Source: Fidelibacterota bacterium
Lineage (GTDB): Bacteria > Fidelibacterota > Marinisomatia > SCGC-AAA003-L08 > GCA-2689995
Reading direction: 5' to 3'
DNA length: 46,405 nt
NCBI GenBank assembly: GCA_014381925.1
Contig: JACNKR010000066.1
Coordinates: 1 to 46,405 of the forward strand
Made by a program: the position numbers and the translations under genes. The notes below the pieces were generated by a model, which saw only the letters and a program-made list of their open reading frames with translations, made no database searches and was not told the DNA's origin. Numbering within the stretch: position 1 is the first letter of the stretch; each line of letters begins with the position of its first letter. Shown one piece after another: positions 25,240 through 34,842 of this stretch.

Positions 25240-25503
25240 CCGTTTAATAATCGTTAATTACATCTCTATCAATTTCATCATGATAGATGTGTGTATTGCC
25301 TGTTTAGATGGGTTAGAAGAATCTTATCGGTAGGCTACAAAAATAAATAAAATAAAATCTAAAAATTTAAAATAAGAAATAATCTTTATTGTTGATCAAT
25401 TAAGTACTGCTAAAATATAGTAAAAATAAAAAATGTAGTGCCTAAATTATATTCTAATCCAACTATGTTAATTTATATGGTTTTTATGGATATAAGAAGT
25501 TAT
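25240..25503. other. gene-free AT-rich spacer
   Basis: Between the ferredoxin stop and the rng start nothing codes. A weak hairpin with a two-base bulge (CATCTCTATCA at 25261-25271 against TGATAGATG at 25281-25289) lies 22 bases before the rng start and could be an mRNA-leader structure. It is reminiscent of the self-regulated leaders of RNase E/G genes, but no detailed match can be claimed. The rest is AT-rich without clear promoter boxes. Confidence 0.4.
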
Positions 25504-25833
25504 TTAATCAATTAGAATTTTGTAATGGTCTTCAAATTCAGGAGTTTTAATCATTCTAATTGCATCCCAAGTTAAATCGGTACATGCTTTTGCGCACGCT
25601 TCACATCCTATACATTCATTCCATCTCACTTGTACAGGTGGAATTGGAATAGAGTATTTATCAATTGGGTTTGGTTCAATACAGTCAACGGGACAGAATG
25701 GAACACAAACCTGGCAACCGGTGCAATTATCTTCATCAATAACTGCAATTAATTTTGGTTTTACTTTCTTTTTTCTTACAACATCATTTAGTTTAGGTAA
25801 TGTTCTATATCTATTTGATGATTTAACTTGCAT
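25504..25833 (-). CDS. 2[4Fe-4S] ferredoxin-like protein
   Basis: A 109-residue protein with a basic N-terminus and two cluster motifs: C37-x2-C40-x2-C43-x3-C47-P and C74-x2-C77-x2-C80-x3-C84. The first three cysteines of each motif pair with the last of the other, giving two [4Fe-4S] clusters. An extra C51 follows the first motif, as in many RnfB/PorD-like ferredoxin domains. It probably carries electrons between soluble oxidoreductases; the partner is not encoded nearby. AGGA lies 7 bases before the ATG. Divergent from ruvB across 160 bases. Confidence 0.88.
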   Translation of the reverse strand: MQVKSSNRYRTLPKLNDVVRKKKVKPKLIAVIDEDNCTGCQVCVPFCPVDCIEPNPIDKYSIPIPPVQVRWNECIGCEACAKACTDLTWDAIRMIKTPEFEDHYKILID

Positions 25834-25993
25834 TCAATTTCCTATAAAATATCCTATAATCAGAGTGGCAAAATTACAGGAATTATAAATTTATCACCAA
25901 TGAGTTTATTTTAAAGATTTTAAATTAAATTATTTTATAATGTTAATCTTTACACGCTGTTGAAACTATTGTAAATTATCGGTTCTGGAAACC

Positions 25994-27025
25994 ATGATAA
26001 AATCCTTTAAAGACCAATCAGATAAAGTTACATCACCTGAAAAAATTATAGAAGATTCAATTTCTGAACCCTCTTTGCGTCCTCAAACTGTATTAGAGTT
26101 TATTGGACAAAAGGAGGTTCTTGAAAATTTATTAGTATATATTCAGGCAGCAAGAGAACGAAACGAAGCATTAGATCATGTTTTATTATTTGGGCCACCT
26201 GGATTAGGGAAAACAACATTGGCGAGTATCATTTCAAAAGAAATGAATACAAATATTAGGATGTCTTCTGGGCCAATAATTGATAAACCTGGAGATTTAG
26301 CTGGAATATTAACAAATTTATCAAACCAAGATGTGTTTTTTATAGATGAGATTCACCGAATTACAAGCGTAGTTGAAGAATATTTATATTCAGCGATGGA
26401 AGATTATACAATTGATATTATGTTAGATAAAGGCCCTAATGCAAGAAGTATCAAGCTAAATTTAAATCCATTTACACTTGTAGGGGCTACAACAAAATTT
26501 GGAAATTTAACTTCTCCAATGCGAGATAGATTTGGTGTAGTATTAAGAATGAATTTTTATTCTGAGGATGAGTTGGTTAAAATAATAAATAGATCTTCAG
26601 GCATTTTAGAGATTGAAATCGATACAAATGGTGCAAGTGAAATTGCTAGAAGGTCAAGAGGGACCCCGCGTATTGCAAATCGAATTTTGCGAAGAGCAAG
26701 AGATTTTGCTCAAGTAAAGTCAAAAGGTAAGATTACAAAAGATGTTGCATCTATGGCCTTAGATAAAATGGGGATTGATCAGTCTGGGTTAGATGAAATT
26801 GATAGAAGAATATTAAATTCTTTAGTAGATAAATATAATGGAGGTCCAGTTGGTCTGGATACTCTGGGGGTTTCAATTTCTGAAGATGCAAGGACAATAG
26901 AAGAAGTTTATGAACCTTTTTTAATAAAAGAAGGGTTTATTCAAAGAACACCACGAGGGCGAATTGCTTTGAATAAAACATATAAGTATTTGGGAAAACC
27001 CAATAAACAAAAAACAATTATTTAA
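25994..27025 (+). CDS. ruvB: Holliday junction branch-migration helicase RuvB
   Basis: A 343-residue AAA+ ATPase. It shows L-R-P-Q-T-V-L-E-F-I-G-Q near residue 30, Walker A G-P-P-G-L-G-K-T-T-L (about 67-76) and Walker B F-F-I-D-E-I-H-R (about 115-122). Sensor 1 follows in L-V-G-A-T-T-K-F-G-N-L-T-S-P-M-R-D-R-F-G, and the C-terminal winged helix in G-G-P-V-G-L-D-T-L. With RuvA it drives branch migration during recombination. ruvA and ruvC are not adjacent. First gene of a plus-strand run with queA, ispF and gltX. Confidence 0.98.
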   Translation: MIKSFKDQSDKVTSPEKIIEDSISEPSLRPQTVLEFIGQKEVLENLLVYIQAARERNEALDHVLLFGPPGLGKTTLASIISKEMNTNIRMSSGPIIDKPGDLAGILTNLSNQDVFFIDEIHRITSVVEEYLYSAMEDYTIDIMLDKGPNARSIKLNLNPFTLVGATTKFGNLTSPMRDRFGVVLRMNFYSEDELVKIINRSSGILEIEIDTNGASEIARRSRGTPRIANRILRRARDFAQVKSKGKITKDVASMALDKMGIDQSGLDEIDRRILNSLVDKYNGGPVGLDTLGVSISEDARTIEEVYEPFLIKEGFIQRTPRGRIALNKTYKYLGKPNKQKTII

Positions 27026-27043
27026 TAAGTAGGAGTACAAAAG

Positions 27044-28102
27044 ATGCTTTTTGGATCAGTAGAAAAACCACCTAGACTATCAGAATTTGAAATGACAATT
27101 CCTGATCGGTTAATTGCACAAAAACCAGCAGAGAATAGAGATAATTCAAAACTAATGGTTTTGCATAGAGATGATCAGGCAATTGAACATAAACAATTTT
27201 CAGATTTACCAGATTATATGAAAAAAGGAGATGTATTAGTTTTAAATAATACATTGGTTTACCCTGCTAGAATTTATGCTTACAAAGATAAATCTCAAGC
27301 AAAAGTAGAAATTTTCCTATTACGAGAATTAGAAGATGACTTGTGGGAAGCAATGGTGAAGCCTGCAAGAAAAGTAAGGATTGGAAATAAACTTCATTTT
27401 GGTGATGGTATATCTTGTGATGTAATCGACAATACTGTTTCTGGTGGTCGAGTACTTCGGTTTGAATATGATGTTAAATCTGTTTACCCGTTTATAGATA
27501 AAATGGGAATGGCACCACTTCCACCATATATTACAAGAGAACCTGAAGAAGTTGATAAAGAAAGATATCAAACTGTTTATGCATCGGTAAGAGGTTCTGT
27601 TGCTGCACCAACAGCAGGATTACATTTCACTGAAGATCTTTTAGATAATTTAAAGGTGAAAGGTGTGAAAATTGGAAATGTAACATTGCATATAGGGTTA
27701 GGTACATTTAGACCTATTATGGTTGAAGACTTGACTCGTCATCATATGGATTCTGAATATTATCATGTTCCAGCTGAAACTGCAGAAATGATTAATACTG
27801 CAAAAAGAAGACGGAAAAAAATTATTCCAGTTGGTACTTCAACCGTGAGAGCCCTTGAAACAGTTTCAACAATTGGCTTTGATATAACTCGAAGTGAAGG
27901 TTGGACTGATAAATTTATTTATCCACCTTACCATTTCAAGCTGTGTGATCAATTTATTACTAATTTCCATCAACCTAAATCTACTTTAATGATGTTAGTT
28001 GCAGCATTTGCCAAAAAAGATTTTCTTTTAAAAGCATATAAAGAAGCAAAGAAAAAGAAATATCGGTTTTACAGCTATGGCGATTCTATGATGATTGTCT
28101 AG
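27044..28102 (+). CDS. queA: S-adenosylmethionine:tRNA ribosyltransferase-isomerase QueA
   Basis: A 352-residue enzyme of queuosine synthesis that moves the ribosyl part of SAM onto 7-aminomethyl-7-deazaguanine in tRNA. Hallmarks are the start L-S-E-F-E-M-T-I-P-D-R-L-I-A-Q-K-P, the G-S-V-A-A-P-T-A-G-L-H-F-T block (about residues 185-197), L-H-I-G-L-G-T-F-R-P, and F-I-T-N-F-H-Q-P-K-S-T-L near the end. AGGAG lies about 9 bases before the ATG. It sits 18 bases behind ruvB, a common pairing. Confidence 0.98.
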   Translation: MLFGSVEKPPRLSEFEMTIPDRLIAQKPAENRDNSKLMVLHRDDQAIEHKQFSDLPDYMKKGDVLVLNNTLVYPARIYAYKDKSQAKVEIFLLRELEDDLWEAMVKPARKVRIGNKLHFGDGISCDVIDNTVSGGRVLRFEYDVKSVYPFIDKMGMAPLPPYITREPEEVDKERYQTVYASVRGSVAAPTAGLHFTEDLLDNLKVKGVKIGNVTLHIGLGTFRPIMVEDLTRHHMDSEYYHVPAETAEMINTAKRRRKKIIPVGTSTVRALETVSTIGFDITRSEGWTDKFIYPPYHFKLCDQFITNFHQPKSTLMMLVAAFAKKDFLLKAYKEAKKKKYRFYSYGDSMMIV

Positions 28103-28613
28103 GAATTTAATAAAGATAGAACAATTGAATTATCGTATTGGACAGGGTTTTGATACTCATCAACTAGAACTTGATACCCCTCTAATTATTGGAGGGGTTT
28201 CTATTCCATTCCATAAAGGGTCTAAAGGTCATAGTGACGGCGATGTCTTATTCCATGCAATTGTTGATGCACTTTTAGGTGCAATTTCTGTGGGTGATAT
28301 TGGAACTCATTTTCCGTCAAATGATGTACAGTGGAAAGGAGCTGAAAGTAAGACTTTTTTATCACATGCATTTTCATTAGTCAAGAGTTATGGCTATAAA
28401 ATTAATAATATTGACTCCACAATAATTTTACAAGAACCCCATGTCTCTCCTTTTATTCCTAAAATGAAAAGTAATATTTCTAAAATATTAAATATTAAAT
28501 TGAAAAATATTTCAGTTAAAGCAACGACAACAGATTATTTAGGATTTGTTGGGAGGGGTGAAGGGATATCTGCATCTTCAATTATATTATTGAAAGAAAA
28601 AAATGAGCATTAA
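28095..28613 (+). CDS. ispF: 2-C-methyl-D-erythritol 2,4-cyclodiphosphate synthase IspF
   Basis: An IspF of 160-172 residues. The metal and active-site motifs are G-Q-G-F-D-T-H (Asp-x-His), G-H-S-D-G-D-V-L-F-H-A-I and D-I-G-T-H-F-P, with a C-terminal G-F-V-G-R-G-E-G-I. It makes cyclodiphosphate in the MEP isoprenoid route; ispE lies at 34 kb. No ATG is available before the family start: TTG at 28095 (overlapping queA by 8 bases) and TTG at 28125 are the candidates, and the latter gives a length closer to the family norm. It overlaps gltX by 11 bases. Confidence 0.95.
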   Translation: MSRNLIKIEQLNYRIGQGFDTHQLELDTPLIIGGVSIPFHKGSKGHSDGDVLFHAIVDALLGAISVGDIGTHFPSNDVQWKGAESKTFLSHAFSLVKSYGYKINNIDSTIILQEPHVSPFIPKMKSNISKILNIKLKNISVKATTTDYLGFVGRGEGISASSIILLKEKNEH

Positions 28614-30024
28614 AGTAAGGTTTGCACCAAGTCCAACGGGTTATTTACATGTGGGGGGATTAAGAACGGCATTATATAATTATTTATATGCAAAAAAGAA
28701 TGATGGAAAAATAATATTAAGGATTGAAGATACTGACCAAAGCCGAAAAGTTGAAGGTGCTGTAGAAAATTTAATTTCTACTTTTAAAAATATTGGTATT
28801 GAATTTGATGAAGGTCCATCACAAGGTGGAGATTTTGGTCCTTATTTTCAAAGCCAGAGATTAGATATTTATAAAGATTATATTCAAAAATTAATTTTAA
28901 ATAAAAGTGCATATCCATGCTTTTGCTCCTCTGACCGATTAACTAAAATTAGAGAAAAGCAAAGTGAAAATAAAGAGCCAATAAAATATGACCGTCATTG
29001 TTTGAGCTTAGCAGATTCTGAAATTAATTCTCGAATGAATAATGAAAAATATGTTATACGATTAAAAATTCCAAATGAAGGCGAAGTCATTTTTTATGAT
29101 CAAGTTCGGGGAAAAGTTTCAATTGAGTGTAAAGAAATTGATGATCAAGTTTTAATTAAAACAGATGGTTTCCCTACATATCATTTTGCAAATGTTGTTG
29201 ATGATTATTTAATGGGGATTACCCATGTAATGAGAGGAGAAGAATGGTTACCATCAACTCCTAAACATGTATTGTTATATCAAGCATTTGATTGGAAACT
29301 TCCTAAATTTATACATTTACCCTTACTTTTAAACCCCGATAAATCAAAATTATCTAAAAGGCAGGGTGATGTTGCTGTTGAGGATTATTTATCTAAGGGA
29401 TATTTATCAGAAACACTTATTAATTTTGTTGGGCTTTTAGGTTGGCATCCAAAAGATGATAGAGAAATATTTAATTTAGATGAACTTATAAATGAATTTT
29501 CTATTAAACGAGTTCAAAAATCAGGTGCAGTTTTTGATAAAGAAAAATTAAATTGGATGAATGGTCAATATTTAAAAGAAATGAAAATTTCTACTATATT
29601 AAATAGAGTGGTACCTATATTTGAAGATGCTGGAATTGATATTTCAGATACTCGAAAATTTAGTGCTGTTGTTGAAAATGCAAGACAGCGAGTAAGTACA
29701 CTTCCTGAAATGATTGAGCATTCGATACCATTTTATTCAGAAATTAATTTTATAGAAGAAGATAAACTAATTCTCACATCAGAATCCTCACAAAAAGTAT
29801 TTAAAGTATTAAGTGATAAATTGTTAAACTCTAATGATTTACAAGAAATAAATATTAAACAATATATTAAAGAAGCTGGAATAGAAACAAATGTGAAAGG
29901 TAAAGATTTATTTTTACCAATTCGCCTAGTTCTTTTTGGCGAAAAACATGGTCCTGATATTGCATTAATTATTTCAATTTTAGGAAAAAAAGAATCTATT
30001 AAACGGTTAACTAATTTTCATTAA
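28603..30024 (+). CDS. gltX: glutamyl-tRNA synthetase
   Basis: A 473-residue class I synthetase with the HIGH-type motif A-P-S-P-T-G-Y-L-H-V-G-G (about residues 7-18), I-E-D-T-D-Q-S-R following, and the KMSKS-type loop K-L-S-K-R-Q-G-D (about 244-251). A cysteine pair C-F-C near 107 lies where many GltX proteins have a zinc site. The genome also has glnS, so this enzyme need not be non-discriminating. The ATG lies inside the end of ispF. Confidence 0.97.
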   Translation: MSIKVRFAPSPTGYLHVGGLRTALYNYLYAKKNDGKIILRIEDTDQSRKVEGAVENLISTFKNIGIEFDEGPSQGGDFGPYFQSQRLDIYKDYIQKLILNKSAYPCFCSSDRLTKIREKQSENKEPIKYDRHCLSLADSEINSRMNNEKYVIRLKIPNEGEVIFYDQVRGKVSIECKEIDDQVLIKTDGFPTYHFANVVDDYLMGITHVMRGEEWLPSTPKHVLLYQAFDWKLPKFIHLPLLLNPDKSKLSKRQGDVAVEDYLSKGYLSETLINFVGLLGWHPKDDREIFNLDELINEFSIKRVQKSGAVFDKEKLNWMNGQYLKEMKISTILNRVVPIFEDAGIDISDTRKFSAVVENARQRVSTLPEMIEHSIPFYSEINFIEEDKLILTSESSQKVFKVLSDKLLNSNDLQEINIKQYIKEAGIETNVKGKDLFLPIRLVLFGEKHGPDIALIISILGKKESIKRLTNFH

Positions 30025-30070
30025 ATAATAAAAAATACCCTGAAATTTCATAGTTAAGGTTTGATATTTC

Positions 30071-30196
30071 ATGGTAAAATCAGTAGGGTTGTGTGTGAAT
30101 TATATCAATAAAAATCAAGTTAATTCAATTTATTTTTGGAAAACTCATAATGGTGCTGAATTTGATTTGTATTGGAAGGCGAAAGGAAATAAATGA
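30071..30196 (+). pseudogene. relic of a DUF4143 AAA-type ATPase (C-terminal piece)
   Basis: A 41-codon frame (ATG 30071, TGA 30194-30196), whose translation includes I-Y-F-W-K-T-H-N-G-A-E-F-D-L-Y-W. This is the characteristic 'Y-F-W-R-T-x-x-G-x-E-(V/L)-D' strand pair of the C-terminal DUF4143 domain of AAA+ ATPases that in full are about 380-420 residues. Nothing of the ATPase domain remains upstream, where gltX ends at 30024. The stop overlaps the glnS ATG (ATGA). It is therefore a decayed end left by deletion or insertion, possibly still translated and coupled to glnS. Confidence 0.65.
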
Positions 30197-31866
30197 CAGA
30201 CGAACAAAAACAAACAAATTTTATTCGTGAAATTATTGACGAAGATTTAAAAAATGGAAAAAATGATGGTCGTATTCATACTCGTTTTCCACCTGAACCC
30301 AATGGATATTTACATATTGGTCATGCAAAATCGATATGTATTAATTTTGGTCTTGCTCAAGATTATAATGGTAAATGTAACCTGAGGTTTGATGATACAA
30401 ATCCCGTAAAAGAAGAAGATGAATTTGTCAATTCAATAATTGAAGATGTGGATTGGCTTGGATTTGATTGGAAAAATGGACCACTTTATGCTTCCGATTA
30501 TTTTGATCAAATGTTCGATTATGCTATTAAATTGATTAAACTAGGTAAAGCATATGTAGATGACCAATCGGGCAATCAAATTAGAGAAACTCGTGGGACT
30601 TTAAGTGAGCCTGGTGTAAATAGTCCATTTAGAAATCGTACAACTCAAGAAAATATAGATCTTTTTCAACAAATGAAAAATGGTGATTTTGGTAATGGCG
30701 AGAAGGTGTTAAGAGCTAAAATTGATATGTCCTCACCCAATATTAATTTAAGAGATCCAATTTTATATCGAATATTGCATGCCACGCATCATCGAACAGG
30801 AAATAAATGGTGTATTTATCCAATGTACGATTGGGCTCATGGAATTGAAGATTCAATTGAAGGAATTACTCATTCTATTTGCACATTAGAGTTTGAAGCA
30901 CATCGCCCTTTATATGATTGGTTTTTAGAACAGCTTGAAGTCTTTCATCCACAACAAATTGAATTTGCTCGCTTGAATATTAATTATACCGTAATGAGTA
31001 AGCGAAAGTTGAAATTACTTGTTGATGAAAACCATGTTTCTGGATGGGATGATCCACGAATGCCAACATTATCTGGATTACGACGACGCGGTTATACTCC
31101 TGAATCAATTAGAAATTTTGTAGATAAAACAGGAGTTGTGAAGCGAAATGGAGTTTCTGACATTGCATTATTAGACCATAGTTTACGAGAAGATTTAAAT
31201 AAAAAAGCGATTCGTGTAATGGCAATTCTTAATCCATTAAAAGTTGTAATTACAAATTATCCAGAAAATACAACCGAAGAAGTGGATTGTGTAAATAATC
31301 CTGAAGATGAATCTGCTGGAAAACGAAAAGTACCGTTTTCTAGAGAAATTTATATAGACAAATCGGACTTTATGGAAGATCCTCCAAAAAAGTTTTTTAG
31401 ATTAGGTTTAGGCAGAGAAGTGCGGTTGAAGCATGCATATTATGTTACTTGTGAAAATATTATAAAAAATGAAAATGATGAAATCATTGAAATTCATTGT
31501 ACGTATGATCCAAAATCTAAGGGTGGGTGGTCAAATGATGGGCGTAAAGTGAAAGGTACTTTGCAGTGGGTTTCAGTTCAACATGCATTAAATGCAGAAG
31601 TTCGTTTATATGATTCTTTATTTTTAAATGAATCACCTGAGAAAGTAGAAGATGGAAAAAGTTTTTTAGATAATATAAATTCAGATTCACTTGTGATAAA
31701 TAATAATTGCAAAGTAGAACCTTCATTAATAAATGCAAAAATAGGTGAATATTATCAATTTATGCGAATTGGTTATTTTTGTGCAGATAAAGATTTTACA
31801 AGCAATAACCCTGTTTTTAATAAAACCGTTGGACTAAGAGATTCATGGGGGAAAAAACAAAAATAA
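30193..31866 (+). CDS. glnS: glutaminyl-tRNA synthetase
   Basis: A 557-residue class I synthetase of full bacterial GlnRS length. Motifs: [16 protein letters not shown] (about residues 31-46), F-D-D-T-N-P near 66, [16 protein letters not shown] near 215, and V-M-S-K-R-K-L (KMSKS equivalent, about 270). The C-terminal anticodon-binding barrels are present. It charges tRNA-Gln, encoded at 34930. GlnRS is a late arrival in bacteria, so its presence means the transamidation route is not essential for Gln here. AAAGGA precedes the ATG, inside the DUF4143 relic. Confidence 0.98.
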   Translation: MTDEQKQTNFIREIIDEDLKNGKNDGRIHTRFPPEPNGYLHIGHAKSICINFGLAQDYNGKCNLRFDDTNPVKEEDEFVNSIIEDVDWLGFDWKNGPLYASDYFDQMFDYAIKLIKLGKAYVDDQSGNQIRETRGTLSEPGVNSPFRNRTTQENIDLFQQMKNGDFGNGEKVLRAKIDMSSPNINLRDPILYRILHATHHRTGNKWCIYPMYDWAHGIEDSIEGITHSICTLEFEAHRPLYDWFLEQLEVFHPQQIEFARLNINYTVMSKRKLKLLVDENHVSGWDDPRMPTLSGLRRRGYTPESIRNFVDKTGVVKRNGVSDIALLDHSLREDLNKKAIRVMAILNPLKVVITNYPENTTEEVDCVNNPEDESAGKRKVPFSREIYIDKSDFMEDPPKKFFRLGLGREVRLKHAYYVTCENIIKNENDEIIEIHCTYDPKSKGGWSNDGRKVKGTLQWVSVQHALNAEVRLYDSLFLNESPEKVEDGKSFLDNINSDSLVINNNCKVEPSLINAKIGEYYQFMRIGYFCADKDFTSNNPVFNKTVGLRDSWGKKQK

Positions 31867-31913
31867 ATACGTATTAAATATCTTCTAAGTTTTATTAGTC
31901 GGGTGATAATAAA

Positions 31914-32267
31914 TTAATTAAAATATAAAATATGTGCCCCACTCGTCTGTTTATCTATTACGCATTTTGAATTATATTTTAAAGCTAAACTTCGGAGGAA
32001 TGGAATGGCTTTTTGTTTTATGATGTTCGTATGCCCTTTTTCAATTCCTTGACCATGAATAACTTTTAACCCTTTATAATTCCCTCTAATTGCATTATTA
32101 ACACCATCAAGTATTTTTTCCTTTGCTTCAAACCAATCTTCACCACTAGGTGCAACATCGATAATAAATAATTCGTTTTTTGAAGAATCATAAATATTTT
32201 GTGAACATTTTGGACAAAATTTAATATTCATATCATTTATTATCATTTCACAATTTGTGCATTTCAT
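31914..32267 (-). CDS. zinc-ribbon plus Smr-like domain protein
   Basis: A 117-residue protein. The N-terminus holds two CxxC pairs (C-T-N-C at 3-6 and C-P-K-C near 18-21), a rubredoxin-like zinc ribbon. The rest resembles a small MutS-related (Smr) domain: A-K-E-K-I-L-D-G-V-N-N-A-I helix, then G-L-K-V-I-H-G-Q-G-I-E-K-G-H (about 65-78), which is the Smr 'h-x-H-G-x-G' loop, then a helix and final strands. The typical LDLHG motif is replaced by I-I-D-V-A-P-S-G. Smr domains nick or bind nucleic acid. It starts one base behind the DUF3147 gene. Assignment is by pattern only. Confidence 0.65.
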   Translation of the reverse strand: MKCTNCEMIINDMNIKFCPKCSQNIYDSSKNELFIIDVAPSGEDWFEAKEKILDGVNNAIRGNYKGLKVIHGQGIEKGHTNIIKQKAIPFLRSLALKYNSKCVIDKQTSGAHILYFN

Positions 32268-32268
32268 A

Positions 32269-32625
32269 TTATGGTATTAAATCAATTCCAAATTTTTTAG
32301 TTATAATTGCAGTTATAATAAAGCAACATAGTGTGAGTATTATTGAACCTAAAAGTGAAATCCAAAAGTTAATTCCTTTAGATAATATCCAAGGTAAAAA
32401 TATAAACATTGGCATTGTTGGAACTACATACCAAAATGTATAATATGCATGTTTGCTAATTTTTTCTATATTTTGATTTTCAATATAAAGCCAAACCATA
32501 ACCATTATTGTAATTAGTGGAAGTGATGAAATTAATGCACCTAGTTTAGAATGTCGTTTCGCTATTTCTGAAATAATAACAATGATAAAAGCAGTAATTG
32601 AATATTTAACTATGAGAAAACTCAT
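32269..32625 (-). CDS. DUF3147 family membrane protein
   Basis: A 118-residue protein with four hydrophobic segments (about residues 5-20, 29-48, 62-82 and 88-110). The stretch I-S-E-I-A-K-R-H-S-K-L-G-A-L-I-S-S-L-P-L (about 18-37) is the family's hallmark. Function of the family is unknown. It stands one base before the Smr-like gene, so the two are probably co-transcribed. Confidence 0.75.
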   Translation of the reverse strand: MSFLIVKYSITAFIIVIISEIAKRHSKLGALISSLPLITIMVMVWLYIENQNIEKISKHAYYTFWYVVPTMPMFIFLPWILSKGINFWISLLGSIILTLCCFIITAIITKKFGIDLIP

Positions 32626-32660
32626 TTAATTATTGAATTTAATTATAGGCAAAATACTTA

Positions 32661-33851
32661 TCATTCCCATAACTCAGTAGTCAAACGAATATTATCAATT
32701 TTATTTTTTAGATTGATTATTGCATTTTCTAAATTATTTCCCCCTGCAATAGTTATAACTACTGTTAAATATATTGTAGATTTTGGATATAATGAAAACT
32801 CATTGGTATTTAATAGGCTTCTTACATCTAAACTTTCATCTATCCAACCAGTCTGTGTTATTGGATTCCCATTAAATGCAAATTTAGTTTCATTCCCAGT
32901 TATAGGGTTTATCATTGGTTGACCTGAGTTAGATAATCCTTTAAGTGCAAAAATAATTTGTTCTGGGCCAATAATTCCATTTTCATTCCATTCATTATTT
33001 GGTGTATTTTTTCTTAATATTCGATGATTATTAACTATTTCCGTTGGAATTGTTTCATCATTAAATTTTAAAAATGTATAACCCACGACAAATGTTTCAT
33101 TTTCTTCAAAAGGGGAGTATGTATAAACTAATGCCCTGGATGAGTCATACCCTGTTGAATTATTATTACCGTTAATATCAATATCAGTATGAAATCCTAT
33201 GAAAATATTATTAACTATTTTATGACTAATATTTGTTATTGAATATTCTTGAAAAATTGTTTTTGAATAATCTGAATCTAAATATCCCCAAACTGAATGT
33301 GTAAATTCTAAATTTATATGTGGTTGAGATAGAGGTGGAATTTGGATGGAATCAGATTGTAATGCTGACCATGTCATTAAATCACCTTTAATTTCAGGCA
33401 TTCCATTTATATCCATAGGAAAACCTTTTTCAAATGGCCAATTAATAAACTCATTATTAATCATATTTGGTTCTAATAAAAAAACACCCAGTGAGTCATT
33501 ACTTAATATTGTAGTATAATTACTTCGTGGGGAAGAGCCAACCCAGGCGATATTTGCAAAATGGTTTGAATCAGATTCACTTCCAACCCATAAACCAGTT
33601 TGATAAATTGCAAATTCAGTCGAATTATTTGAAGTAGAATCTCTTATATCATGTGAAATCCCATCAATTTCACCTGTACTTTGAACGCTTAAATTTATTT
33701 GATCAAAATGTAAATTGACTGTATTATGTGATTGAAGTTTTATTTGATTATCTATTTCTTCTAATGGACGAGATAAAAATTTCTGTTTGCACCCAATAAA
33801 AAATAAAATAATTAAACAAAATATAAAATAAGATTTAATTAATTGTATCAT
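32661..33851 (-). CDS. large lipoprotein of unknown function
   Basis: A protein of about 396 residues. A basic, hydrophobic N-terminus ending in F-F-I-G-C (cysteine at about residue 21) is a lipoprotein signal with a usable lipobox. The mature part is beta-rich, with many Asn, Ser, Asp and aromatic residues, and resembles extracellular surface proteins of FCB bacteria in style (I-T-N-I-S-H-K-I-V-N-N-I-F-I-G-F-H-T-D-I-D, D-S-S-R-A-L-V-Y). No domain recognised and no PNPFNP tail. I chose the ATG at 33851; a longer reading needs TTG at 33866. Confidence 0.65.
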   Translation of the reverse strand: MIQLIKSYFIFCLIILFFIGCKQKFLSRPLEEIDNQIKLQSHNTVNLHFDQINLSVQSTGEIDGISHDIRDSTSNNSTEFAIYQTGLWVGSESDSNHFANIAWVGSSPRSNYTTILSNDSLGVFLLEPNMINNEFINWPFEKGFPMDINGMPEIKGDLMTWSALQSDSIQIPPLSQPHINLEFTHSVWGYLDSDYSKTIFQEYSITNISHKIVNNIFIGFHTDIDINGNNNSTGYDSSRALVYTYSPFEENETFVVGYTFLKFNDETIPTEIVNNHRILRKNTPNNEWNENGIIGPEQIIFALKGLSNSGQPMINPITGNETKFAFNGNPITQTGWIDESLDVRSLLNTNEFSLYPKSTIYLTVVITIAGGNNLENAIINLKNKIDNIRLTTELWE

Positions 33852-33964
33852 GAATAATATAATCAATTTATTAAAAAATACTTAAGTTAGAAAATGAAAA
33901 TCTTTATATTAAATTTTGAAATTTCATTTTTTACCATATTATTAAATAACATTAATTTTTTACT

Positions 33965-34813
33965 ATGAATCAAAATAAAAATATATTCAATTCACCCGCA
34001 AAAATAAATTTGGGATTGCGAATTCTAAATAAACGAGTAGATGGATACCATAATTTAGATACCATTTTTTGTGAACTTGAATTTGGAGATGAAATTCAAT
34101 TTATCGAATCAGATAATTTTGAATTGACGGCAGAGGGAATTAAAGTTCCTACTGATGAGTCAAATTTGATTCATAACGTTTATAAAATATTACAATCAAA
34201 AATTAAGGGTAATTTTCCTCAATATAAAATTCATTTAATTAAACAAATTCCAATTGGGGCTGGTTTAGGTGGAGGGTCAAGTAATGCAGGAATAACTATA
34301 AAAGCACTTAACCAATTGTGGGGTTTGAATTTATCAATGAAAGAAATGTATTTAACTGCCATGAAATTAGGTGCAGATGTTCCTTTTTTCATAAATGGAG
34401 GAGTTCAACATGCAACAGGTATAGGTGAAATATTAACTCCTATAAACTCTGAATTTATTAAAGACAAAAAAATAGTGCTTATATGTCCTAATTTTTCTAT
34501 TTCTACAATATGGGCATATAAAAATGTAAATAAGTTTTTGAATGTTAAAAAAGATATCACTAAATTTTCACCCTTAGAAACGCCAGTAAAATGGCAGTTA
34601 TTTGAAAATGACTTTGAAAAAGTCGTAAAATCAACATATCCAGAGATCGAGGAGATAATTCAAACCCTGAAAAATGGGAATGCATTGTTTGCTGGTTTGT
34701 CGGGCAGTGGTTCGACTGTGTATGGTATTTACGATCAAACTATTGATCTTAATAAAATCCGAAAACAATTTTCGGGTACTTACCGCACTTTCGAAACCAA
34801 TATTAAAATATAA
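33965..34813 (+). CDS. ispE: 4-diphosphocytidyl-2-C-methyl-D-erythritol kinase IspE
   Basis: A 282-residue GHMP kinase. Motif 1 is S-P-A-K-I-N-L-G-L-R-I (about 11-21), the ATP-binding P-I-G-A-G-L-G-G-G-S-S-N-A-G (about 97-110), and motif 3 F-A-G-L-S-G-S-G-S-T-V-Y-G (about 242-254). It phosphorylates CDP-ME in the MEP pathway, the step before IspF. As in many bacteria it precedes the tRNA-prs-rplY-pth group. Confidence 0.97.
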   Translation: MNQNKNIFNSPAKINLGLRILNKRVDGYHNLDTIFCELEFGDEIQFIESDNFELTAEGIKVPTDESNLIHNVYKILQSKIKGNFPQYKIHLIKQIPIGAGLGGGSSNAGITIKALNQLWGLNLSMKEMYLTAMKLGADVPFFINGGVQHATGIGEILTPINSEFIKDKKIVLICPNFSISTIWAYKNVNKFLNVKKDITKFSPLETPVKWQLFENDFEKVVKSTYPEIEEIIQTLKNGNALFAGLSGSGSTVYGIYDQTIDLNKIRKQFSGTYRTFETNIKI

Positions 34814-34842
34814 TTGTTGATAATACAATATTTAGTTTTTAT

